DNA of 25,920 nucleotides from the NCBI RefSeq assembly GCF_044068515.1, contig NZ_JBIPKI010000036.1, positions 1 to 25,920 on the forward strand, read 5' to 3'. This document shows, in pieces, positions 7,003 to 14,247 of the stretch; positions within the stretch are counted from its first letter, which is position 1; every line of letters begins with the position of its first letter. Made by a program: the position numbers and the translations under genes. The stretch is from Desulfurivibrio sp044068515 (GTDB taxonomy: Bacteria; Desulfobacterota; Desulfobulbia; Desulfobulbales; Desulfurivibrionaceae). A model generated the notes under the pieces. That model made no database searches, was not told the DNA's origin, and saw only the letters and a list, made by a program, of their open reading frames with translations.

Positions 7003-7743
7003 ATGATCAGGCTTGTATCCCTCGGCTGGATGCTGCTGGCCGGCAGCTTGCTTCTGGCCCGGCCCATCTGCGCCGAACCGCTGATCCTGGGTTTTGAAAA
7101 CCGGGAGCAATGGGAAAACTGGCAGGAGATCAGCTTTCCGGGCCGGGCCGGAACTCACTATGAATTCGATCCGGCCGCAGAGATGGTCTGCGCCCTGGCG
7201 ATCGCTTCTGCCTCGGCCCTGGCGCATGAATTTCCCGGCCAACTGGCCGACTACCCTGTTTTGAGCTGGGAGTGGCGAATCGAGCATGTTCTCGAAAAAG
7301 GAGATGCCAGGAGCCGGCAGGGAGATGATTACGCCGGCCGCGTTTACGTCAACTTCAAACGGGATCAACGGCTGAGCAGGTGGGAGCGGGCCCGGGCCCG
7401 GATACTGGAAGTCTTTTACGGCCGGGAAATCCCCGGCCGGACCCTGAACTTCATCTGGGCCAACCGGCTGGAAATTGATGAGATCGTCACCAGCACCTAC
7501 ACTGCAAACGCCCGGCTGGTCGCCCTCCAGAGCGGCAACCAGCGGGCCGGGACCTGGGTGCGGGAAGAGGTAAACATCGCGGAATATTACCGCCGGGCCT
7601 TCGGCGGCGAGCCCCCCCCGATTCATTCACTGGCGCTCATGACCGACAGCGATAACACCGGGGAAACGGTGAGATCTTGCTACCGCAATATCAAGCTTGC
7701 CACCGGCAGCACGGTCCCGCCTGCTCCTGGGAGTCGGCCCTGA
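7003..7743 (+). CDS. DUF3047 domain protein, secreted
   Basis: The ATG at 7003 has GGGAGGA at 6988-6994 and gives 246 residues; a GTG 27 bases upstream is in frame but lacks a ribosome binding site and would spoil the signal peptide. The signal segment ends near residue 24 (LLLARPICAEP). The rest is one DUF3047 domain of beta-rich type, with LSWEWRIEHVLEKGD, DDYAGRVYVNF, LNFIWANRLE and LALMTDSDNTGE. DUF3047 has no established function; the fold is thought to resemble carbohydrate- or ligand-binding jelly rolls, which is inference. Its stop codon overlaps the start of the next gene (TGATG at 7741-7745), so it is translationally coupled to the exporter genes and probably works with them in the envelope. 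Confidence 0.85.
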   Translation: MIRLVSLGWMLLAGSLLLARPICAEPLILGFENREQWENWQEISFPGRAGTHYEFDPAAEMVCALAIASASALAHEFPGQLADYPVLSWEWRIEHVLEKGDARSRQGDDYAGRVYVNFKRDQRLSRWERARARILEVFYGREIPGRTLNFIWANRLEIDEIVTSTYTANARLVALQSGNQRAGTWVREEVNIAEYYRRAFGGEPPPIHSLALMTDSDNTGETVRSCYRNIKLATGSTVPPAPGSRP

Positions 7744-8663
7744 TGGCCAAAGCAGACCCGATCATCGAAGCGGTTGAGGTGACGAAAAAATTCGGTTCCT
7801 TTACCGCCGTGGACAAGGTCAGCCTGACTGTTCGCCATGGCGAGTTCTTCGGCGTGCTAGGCCCCAACGGGGCAGGCAAAACTTCCATCATCAGAATGAT
7901 GTATGGTTTTTCCCCCCTCAGCGCTGGGGTCATGAAAGTCTTCGGCCTTGATATCAGCACCGGCTGGCGGGAAATCCGCGGGCAAATCGGAGTTTGCCAA
8001 CAGGACAACACCCTTGATCCTGATCTCAGCGTGGAAAAAAACCTGCTGGTTTTTGCCGGTTATTACCGGCTGGCCCAAAGCGTGGCGGCGCATAAAACCC
8101 GGGAGCTGTTGAATTTCTTTGCCTTGAGCCACAAAAGGCTGGCCCAGGTCAGCCAGCTCTCCGGCGGCATGGCCCGCAGGCTCATGCTGGCCAGGGCACT
8201 GATCAATGATCCCCGGCTGGTTATTCTGGACGAGCCCACCACCGGGCTTGATCCCCAGTCCCGCCACCAGGTCTGGGATAAGTTGCGAGAACTCCGTTCC
8301 CGCGGCCTGACCATGGTTCTGACCACTCATTACATGGAGGAAGCGGCCCATCTCTGTGACCGGCTGATCATCATGGACCGGGGCCGCATCCTGGTGGAGG
8401 GGAGCCCGGACCAACTTATCAGCGCCTATGCAGGAAAATCTATTATCGAGGTGAGCACCCCCCGGCCGGAGTTGGTGGCTTTTGTGAAGCAGCAACAGGT
8501 AAGACACGAAGAGTTGGCCAACCGGCTGATAATATATCCCGGAGCAAACGATCAGCTGAGCCGGGTGATCAGAGAAAGATTCTGTCACGAGAGATGCGTT
8601 TTCAGGAACGGTACCCTGGAAGATGTCTTCCTGCACCTGACCGGCCGGGAGTTGCGCGAATGA
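7743..8663 (+). CDS. ABC transporter ATP-binding protein, NodI-like
   Basis: The 306-residue product is the ATPase of an ABC-2 exporter. Walker A is GPNGAGKTS (residues 40-48), the Q-loop is near Gln86, the signature is LSGGM (139-143), Walker B is LVILDE (159-164) and the switch His is His196. All catalytic parts are intact. The C-terminal 80 residues form the extra domain seen in NodI and DrrA-like ATPases. NodI/NodJ export lipo-chitooligosaccharides in rhizobia; outside rhizobia, related pairs probably export other glycolipids or polysaccharides. The ATG lies inside the stop of the DUF3047 gene, and its own stop overlaps the permease start (ATGA at 8660-8663). Confidence 0.93.
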   Translation: MAKADPIIEAVEVTKKFGSFTAVDKVSLTVRHGEFFGVLGPNGAGKTSIIRMMYGFSPLSAGVMKVFGLDISTGWREIRGQIGVCQQDNTLDPDLSVEKNLLVFAGYYRLAQSVAAHKTRELLNFFALSHKRLAQVSQLSGGMARRLMLARALINDPRLVILDEPTTGLDPQSRHQVWDKLRELRSRGLTMVLTTHYMEEAAHLCDRLIIMDRGRILVEGSPDQLISAYAGKSIIEVSTPRPELVAFVKQQQVRHEELANRLIIYPGANDQLSRVIRERFCHERCVFRNGTLEDVFLHLTGRELRE

Positions 8664-9442
8664 GAGGCCTTGATCTGTCCTGGCGTTTGTTTGGGGTCTG
8701 GCGGAGGAACCTCATTGTCTATCGCCGGATCTGGAAAGTAAATTTCCTGGTGCCGCTGTTCGAGCCTCTTTTTTACCTGGCGGCCTTCGGGGTCGGCTTG
8801 AGCGGTCTGGTCGGCGCTGTTCACCATGCCGGCGAGGAGATCAGCTATATCCGTTTTATCGCCCCCGCCCTGCTGGCCACGGCCATCATGTTCAACGCCT
8901 TCTTTGAAACCACCTACGCTTCATTTGTCCGCATGTATTACCAGAAAACCTTCGATGCCATGCTGGCCACACCCCTGTCCCTCAACGAGGTGATTACCGC
9001 GGAAATAGTCTGGGGGGCCACCAAGTCCATGCTGGCCGCGGCGATAATTCTGCTGGTCATCGCCACCCTTGGTTTGGTTAATTCTCCCCTCGCCCTGCTG
9101 GTGGTGCCCCTGGCCTTTCTCGGAGGCCTGGCTTTCGGGTCGGCCGGGATGTTTTTTACCGGAATCACTCCCAGCATTGATATGTTCAATCTGCCGATCT
9201 TTTTATTTGTCACTCCCCTTTTTCTGTTCAGCGGCACCTTTTTCCCGGTCTCGGGTCTGCCGCTGTGGGGGCAGGCTCTGGCCCTGTTTTCACCTCTTTA
9301 TCACCTGGTCGAACTGACCCGCCTGCTGACCCTCGGCAAAATGGAGGCGCACCCTTTGCTGAGTCTCGGATATCTGACCGGCTTTGCCCTGGTTTTCTAT
9401 TTTTTGAGCCTCAAAACCATGCGAAGAAGACTTATCAAGTAA
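8660..9442 (+). CDS. ABC-2 type transporter permease, NodJ-like
   Basis: The 260-residue membrane protein has six predicted transmembrane segments and the NodJ pattern: FLVPLFEPLFYLAAFGVGL near residue 30, FIAPALLATAIMFNAFFETTYASF near 75-100, then QKTFDAMLATPLSLNEVI and the C-terminal PLFLFSGTFFPVSGLP. It forms the membrane channel with the preceding ATPase. The ATG at 8660 is chosen because it overlaps the ATPase stop by four bases; an upstream in-frame ATG lies deep within the ATPase gene. The cargo is unknown. The operon ends 8 bases from the convergent yceI-like gene, and no room for a classic terminator exists between them. Confidence 0.93.
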   Translation: MRGLDLSWRLFGVWRRNLIVYRRIWKVNFLVPLFEPLFYLAAFGVGLSGLVGAVHHAGEEISYIRFIAPALLATAIMFNAFFETTYASFVRMYYQKTFDAMLATPLSLNEVITAEIVWGATKSMLAAAIILLVIATLGLVNSPLALLVVPLAFLGGLAFGSAGMFFTGITPSIDMFNLPIFLFVTPLFLFSGTFFPVSGLPLWGQALALFSPLYHLVELTRLLTLGKMEAHPLLSLGYLTGFALVFYFLSLKTMRRRLIK

Positions 9443-9450
9443 GCCTAAAG

Positions 9451-10047
9451 CTATTGGTCCCGGAGAACCTCCAGGGCCACCAGGACCTCGACCTCTTGGC
9501 CCACCACCCCCATTTCTAAAAATTTACCCGAACCGACATTGTAAGCCAAACGGTCCATGGTGAAGGCGATCTCGAACCCCGCTACCAGTTCCCCCTTTTC
9601 CAGCGGGTTTTCCCGCTGGCCGTAATAGGTGAGCGGCAGCGCGACCCGCCGGGTAACATCCTTGACGGTCAGATAACCCTCGAGCAGGTAATCGTCTCCC
9701 TGCAAGTGCTTGATGGCGATGGTGGTAAAGGTCATCCGGGGAAACTTGCGGGTGTCGAAGAAATCATCCGAACGCAGGTGATCGTCCCGCCGGTTGATGT
9801 TGGTATTGATGCTGGCGACCTCGATGCTGAAGTCAAAGCGGCCGATGGTGATGTCGGCGGAGTCGAAAATCACCGTTCCGCTGAAGTTTTCGAACAGACC
9901 CCGCACGGTCACAAAAGTGTGGCGCACGTCAAAATAGATATTGGAATGATCCTGGTCGACTTCCCACCGGTGCGTCTCAGCCTGGGCAAGAGGAGCACCA
10001 AAAAGTAAGAAAACCAGAAGCGCGGCCAGGATGGTGTTCCGTTTCAT
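9451..10047 (-). CDS. YceI family periplasmic protein
   Basis: The ATG at 10047, with AAGGAGA 8 bases upstream, gives 198 residues. A clear signal peptide (MKRNTILAALLVFLLFGAPLAQA) is cut after residue 23. The mature part is a complete YceI lipocalin-like barrel: WEVDQDHSNIYFDVRHTFVTVRG, FSGTVIFDSADITIG, DDHLRSDDFFDTRKFPRMTF, YLTVKDVTRRVALPLTYYG. YceI proteins bind long-chain isoprenoid lipids such as polyprenyl molecules; in several species they respond to stress. The gene stands alone on the minus strand, facing the NodI/NodJ-like operon from 8 bases away. A lipid carrier next to a possible glycolipid exporter is suggestive, but the opposite strand argues against a shared operon. Confidence 0.92.
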   Translation of the reverse strand: MKRNTILAALLVFLLFGAPLAQAETHRWEVDQDHSNIYFDVRHTFVTVRGLFENFSGTVIFDSADITIGRFDFSIEVASINTNINRRDDHLRSDDFFDTRKFPRMTFTTIAIKHLQGDDYLLEGYLTVKDVTRRVALPLTYYGQRENPLEKGELVAGFEIAFTMDRLAYNVGSGKFLEMGVVGQEVEVLVALEVLRDQ

Positions 10048-10187
10048 GACGGATCTCCTTGGAGAAGTATTAAACAGGGTTAAGATCAAGCGCCGCCCAT
10101 CGGCGCCCGGAAATCAACCGCCGAGGGTCAGGCGGGTGCCCGGGGACCAGGTCGCCCTGGTGTTTTAAGGCTTGAGTTGCGCCACCA

Positions 10188-12641
10188 CTAGCTCTCCCGG
10201 GCCCGGTTCTCGTCCCGGTCGCGCTCCCCCGGCTTGATGAGCCGGAATTGGCACGAATCGCCGGGAGCAACCTGGCGGTAGCGGCCCCGGTAGGCGACGG
10301 TAACCAGGTTGGCGGTGAAGGAGCAACTGGAGATTCTGAGCAGCTCGTGGTTGGCCTCCACCGCCAGGATCTGCCGCCGGTAGCGCAGGCGCACCTTCAG
10401 GCGGCCGAGGTCGGCGGGCAGGGCGGGATCGAAATGGAGCACGTTGGCTCGCATCTCAATGCCGAGATAGCAGCGCTGAACCAGGTCGATGGTCCCGGCC
10501 ATCGCCCCGACGTGGATGCCCTCCGCGGTGGTGCCGCCCTGGATATCGGCGATATCACTGTCCAGGGCCCGCCGGAAAAGCTCCCAGGAGCCGGACCGAT
10601 CGGAACGGGCCAATACCCAGGAATGGGCGATCTGACTCAGGGTTGAGCCGTGCGAAGTACGGGCGAGATAGTATTCCACGTTGCGGGGAATGGTGTCCGG
10701 CTCGAAAGGGTAGCCCAGTTGTTCGAAAAGCAGCTTCAACTCGTCGGCGGAGAAAAGATAGAAAAGCATCAACACATCGGCCTGTTTGGAGACCTTGTAA
10801 CGATTCGGGGTATCTTCTTCAGCCTCCAGAATACGGTCGAGACGCTGGATCTCGCCGTATTTCTTCTTATAAGCCGACCAGTCGAATTCCTCGAGCTCGC
10901 CATAGCCTTCAAACTGGCTGATAATGCCCCCTTCGTGCAACGGTACCCGAATTTTGCGGCTGATCTCCTGCCAGCGTTCGGGCTCTTCGGGCCGCAGGCC
11001 GATCCGTTCGTAAAGCATGTGACCATGAAAGCGCGGCAACAGGTCGAGGACATCCAGGGCCCGGCTTAAGACCCAGGCCGCCATGATATTGGTATAGGCA
11101 TTGTTGTTGAGGCCCCCCTCCCGCTCGGGGTCGCGGTCGGGATAAGCGGTGTGATACTCATCGGGCCCCATGACCCCCTTGATTTCATAACGGTCGAGGG
11201 CGGGGTTGTAGGTGGCGATACTGGCCCAGAAGCGGGCGATTTCCAGCAGCATTTCGGCCCCGTAGTAATAGAGAAACTCGTGGTCGTCGGTGGCCTGGCA
11301 ATAGGCCCAGATGTTGTAGGCGATGGCCGCGTTGATGTGGCGCTGGCGCTGGGAATTGTCGGGCAGCCAGCGGCCCGAGCGGGGATTGAGGTGCAGGTGC
11401 TGGGTTTCCTCCCTCCCGGTGCTGCCGCTTTGCCAGGGATACATGGCCCCGGCGTAACCCGCTTCCCGGGCCGCCCGCCGCGCTTCGGGCAGCCGCCGGT
11501 AGCGATAGCGCAGCAGGGCCCGGGTAAGAATGGGCATCCGCAGAGTCAGGAAGGGAAAGATGAAGAGTTCGTCCCAGAAAATGTGGCCGCGATAGGCTTC
11601 GCCGTGCCAGCCCCGGGCCGGCACCCCGACATCGCGGTCGACGGTATGAAAGGATACGGTCTGCAAAAGATGAAAAATATGGACCCGGAGCTTCAACTCG
11701 GAATCCCGGGCCGCATGTTCTTCCAGGGTGATGTCGCCGTCCTGCCAGAGGTGCTTCCAGGCCAGGGCATGGGGAACCAGGAGTTCCGCGAAGCGACCGG
11801 CGGCGGCCAGGGTATGCCGGGCGGCCTGGCCGGGCTCGGAAATCGCCTGATCGAAAGAACTGTGCAGGGCCAGGATTTTCTCCACCTCCACCACTTCTCC
11901 CGCAGCCAGCGGCAGGACGATTTCCTGGCTGACCTGATCAGGGCCGATCTGGGGGCGGCGCTCGGCCTCGAGCTCGACTCCGTCCCGGTAAAGCCTGGTC
12001 CGGGCGGCCTGGGCCACCTGGACCAGGGACTGATTGGTCCGCACCCGCAGGAACATGGTGTCCGGCTCGGGATGATCCTGTTCCAGGGTTTCCAGATGGC
12101 GATTGGCCAGCTTGCGGTAGCGGCGCACCCCGCTGTTGGTGACGGTCCCGTCCAGGGCGCTGCGCACCGTCAGGCGCCCCGACCAGTCCTCGGCCCGCAG
12201 TTCGACGGCAAGCCCGGCCAGATGGGGATCGGCCATGCTGACCAACCGCCGTTCGCGCCAGCTCGTGGTCCGGCCCTGCCGGTCGCGGAACCGCAGATCG
12301 CGGTGCAGCAGGCCCGCCTTAAGATCGAGGGTCTGGCGATAGGCCAGGATTTCAACCTCGTCGAGGCGAAACCATTCCCCGCCATCGATCCGGAAGGTCA
12401 GCGGCAGCCAGTTGGGCAGGTTGACCAGATCCTCGTTTTCCACCTCCCGCCCGGCGATCCTGGTCTGGAGACGGTTGTAGCCCCCGGCCAGGTAAGTGCC
12501 CGGGTAGTGGATGGGGTCGGCCGGGCTGTCGGGGGCCGCCCCCCGGGTGGCGAAATAGCCGTTGCCCAGGGTGCAAAGGGCTTCCCGCAGCCCCTCCTGC
12601 TCAGGGTCGTAATCCTCGTAAACGAAGTGCCAGGAATCCAT
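10188..12641 (-). CDS. Glycoside hydrolase family 65 disaccharide phosphorylase
   Basis: The 817-residue product is a GH65 phosphorylase of normal length. An N-terminal beta-sandwich domain (DSWHFVYEDYDPEQEGLREALCTLGNGYFATRG) precedes an alpha/alpha barrel with the catalytic loop KGVMGPDEYH; Glu495 is the expected general acid, matching Glu487 of Lactobacillus maltose phosphorylase. Such enzymes split trehalose, maltose, kojibiose or nigerose with phosphate, giving beta-glucose 1-phosphate and glucose. The neighbouring phosphatase/phosphoglucomutase fusion favours trehalose, but specificity cannot be read safely from sequence. The start at 12641 has AAAGGAG immediately upstream; a longer open frame runs back into the preceding gene and is not used. 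It is the third gene of the glgX operon, 16 bases after the fusion gene. Confidence 0.9.
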   Translation of the reverse strand: MDSWHFVYEDYDPEQEGLREALCTLGNGYFATRGAAPDSPADPIHYPGTYLAGGYNRLQTRIAGREVENEDLVNLPNWLPLTFRIDGGEWFRLDEVEILAYRQTLDLKAGLLHRDLRFRDRQGRTTSWRERRLVSMADPHLAGLAVELRAEDWSGRLTVRSALDGTVTNSGVRRYRKLANRHLETLEQDHPEPDTMFLRVRTNQSLVQVAQAARTRLYRDGVELEAERRPQIGPDQVSQEIVLPLAAGEVVEVEKILALHSSFDQAISEPGQAARHTLAAAGRFAELLVPHALAWKHLWQDGDITLEEHAARDSELKLRVHIFHLLQTVSFHTVDRDVGVPARGWHGEAYRGHIFWDELFIFPFLTLRMPILTRALLRYRYRRLPEARRAAREAGYAGAMYPWQSGSTGREETQHLHLNPRSGRWLPDNSQRQRHINAAIAYNIWAYCQATDDHEFLYYYGAEMLLEIARFWASIATYNPALDRYEIKGVMGPDEYHTAYPDRDPEREGGLNNNAYTNIMAAWVLSRALDVLDLLPRFHGHMLYERIGLRPEEPERWQEISRKIRVPLHEGGIISQFEGYGELEEFDWSAYKKKYGEIQRLDRILEAEEDTPNRYKVSKQADVLMLFYLFSADELKLLFEQLGYPFEPDTIPRNVEYYLARTSHGSTLSQIAHSWVLARSDRSGSWELFRRALDSDIADIQGGTTAEGIHVGAMAGTIDLVQRCYLGIEMRANVLHFDPALPADLGRLKVRLRYRRQILAVEANHELLRISSCSFTANLVTVAYRGRYRQVAPGDSCQFRLIKPGERDRDENRARES

Positions 12642-12657
12642 GCGCTCTCCTTTGCAT

Positions 12658-14247
12658 TCAGTCGCGGCCTGGCGGCCGCCCCGCTGGGCCGCGCGCCAGG
12701 CCGGCCAGCAGTTCGAGGAACCCCTTGACTTCCCCGGGGCCGGCCAGGGCGTAATCGGCGGCGGTGGGCCGAGACTCATGATCGCGCACCGCAATGCCCA
12801 GCCCACGGCCGCTCAAGGCCCGAAAGGCATGCTCATCGGTGATGTCATCGCCGATATAGAGCGGCACGATCCCGGGGTGGTCAAGGTCGAGCTGCTCCAG
12901 CAGCCAGAGGACGGCCCGGCCCTTGTGCCAGGAAATGGCGGGCTGAATTTCGAACACCTTCTTGCCGTAGCCCTGCTTTAAGCCGCGGTGGTCGGCCAGC
13001 ACCTGCTCCACCACCTGCTCGATCCGCGGCAGATCGGCCTCGGCCACCCGGCGGTAATGGACGGCTATCGAAAAACGTTTGCGCTCGACGGCGTGGCCCT
13101 TGATCTCGGCCAGTTCAGTCTCTAAACGCTTTTCCGCCCGGTCAAGCTCGGGCAGGAACTCGGCCCCCTTCTCCAGGCTTTTGCTCCAGCCCTTGGGCCC
13201 GGCGATTTCAAAACCGTGACTGCCGACATAGTAGACCGAGTCGATGCCCACCAGTTTCTGCAGCATCCCGAGATCACGGCCGCTGACGATGGCAACCTTG
13301 CAGTGGCGGGCAAGCTCGGCCACCGCGGCCCGCATATCGCCAGCGAGCAGGGCCTTGGTATGATCCTCGACGATGGGGGTCAGGGTCCCGTCGTAATCGA
13401 GGAACACCGCCGGGGTTTTCTCCGCCAGGCGGTGCCGGATCCGCCCTTCTTCCTCCTCCACCGCGGGCAGATTCTGCAGGGTTTTGACCAGCAGGACATT
13501 TTCCCGGCCCAGGGCCAGCTCGCCCGGATCATGGACCACCAGCCGGGCCCCCGCTTTGCGCAGTTCGGCGCCGTAATCGCCTCGGTCGACCCCGATCACC
13601 AGACCGAAGCCGCCCCGGACCCCGGCCTCGACGCCGGCGATGGCGTCCTCCAGCACCGCGGTCCGTTTCGGAGCCACCCCCAGGCGGGTCGCGGCTTCGA
13701 GCAGCATCGCCGGCTCCGGCTTGCCGGGCAGGCCGAGGGCGGCCAGGTCACTGCCGTCGACCTTGGCCTCGAACAACCGTTCCGCGCCGGCGTTGGCCAG
13801 CACCGCGGTCGCGTTGCGGCTGGCCGAAAAAACCGCCACTTTGACGCCGCGCCGGCGCAGATCGGCAATCAGCCGCCGGGTGCCGGGATAAACCTCGACC
13901 CGGTTAGCGGCCAGCCAGGCACGAAAATACTGGTCCTTGCGGTTGCCCAGGCCACAAATGGTCTCCCGCTCCGGGGCATCGTTCTCCTCCCCGTAGGGCA
14001 GTTCGATGCCGCGGGCCTTCAGAAAGCTCCGGACCCCGTCATAGCGGGGCTTGCCGTCGACATAGCGCCGATAATCGCGATCGGGATCGAAGGGCTGCCA
14101 TTCGCCGCCCTCCTGCTTAGCCCTTTGCTGCAGGTAATCGTCGAACAGGCGCTGCCAGGCGGCCACATGGGCCCCGGCGGTATCGGTAACCACCCCGTCC
14201 AGGTCGAACAGGACCGCGGCCAGCTGGGGGGCTGGATCAGGGCGCAT
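12658..14247 (-). CDS. Fusion: beta-phosphoglucomutase-like HAD domain + trehalose-6-phosphate phosphatase domain
   Basis: The 529-residue cytoplasmic protein holds two complete HAD phosphatase-fold domains. Residues 8-250 are beta-phosphoglucomutase-like: LFDLDGVVTDT (Asp15, Asp17), FSASRN, GKPEPAM and AVLEDAIAGVEAG. Residues 275-520 are an OtsB-type trehalose phosphatase: FLDYDGTLTPI (Asp284, Asp286), IVSGRD and YIGDDITDEHAF. Both sets of motifs are intact. The first domain would turn beta-glucose 1-phosphate into glucose 6-phosphate; the second would remove phosphate from trehalose 6-phosphate. The same two-domain order plus GH65 makes up mycobacterial OtsB1 (Rv2006). Here the GH65 part is the next gene, 16 bases downstream. 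The start overlaps glgX by 11 bases, suggesting translational coupling. No trehalose-6-phosphate synthase is in the window. Confidence 0.9.
   Translation of the reverse strand: MRPDPAPQLAAVLFDLDGVVTDTAGAHVAAWQRLFDDYLQQRAKQEGGEWQPFDPDRDYRRYVDGKPRYDGVRSFLKARGIELPYGEENDAPERETICGLGNRKDQYFRAWLAANRVEVYPGTRRLIADLRRRGVKVAVFSASRNATAVLANAGAERLFEAKVDGSDLAALGLPGKPEPAMLLEAATRLGVAPKRTAVLEDAIAGVEAGVRGGFGLVIGVDRGDYGAELRKAGARLVVHDPGELALGRENVLLVKTLQNLPAVEEEEGRIRHRLAEKTPAVFLDYDGTLTPIVEDHTKALLAGDMRAAVAELARHCKVAIVSGRDLGMLQKLVGIDSVYYVGSHGFEIAGPKGWSKSLEKGAEFLPELDRAEKRLETELAEIKGHAVERKRFSIAVHYRRVAEADLPRIEQVVEQVLADHRGLKQGYGKKVFEIQPAISWHKGRAVLWLLEQLDLDHPGIVPLYIGDDITDEHAFRALSGRGLGIAVRDHESRPTAADYALAGPGEVKGFLELLAGLARGPAGRPPGRD

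Noticed and set aside
10146..10166. Stem ACCAGG/CCTGGT followed by GTTTT on the plus strand
   Set aside because: The stem is only six bases and no plus-strand gene ends here, so a terminator call is not supported.
10249..10265. TGGCACGAATCG, sigma54-like, near the end of the GH65 gene
   Set aside because: It lies within coding sequence, lacks a -12 match and points to no gene start.
11151..12728. A 525-codon open frame antisense to the GH65 gene
   Set aside because: Same reason; its product is a low-complexity Gly/Pro/Gln/Val mix, and GH65 motifs on the other strand are intact.
13640..13891. Short plus-strand open frames inside the HAD/phosphatase fusion gene
   Set aside because: Alternative-frame shadows of a gene with intact catalytic motifs; Ser/Arg/Ala-rich products.
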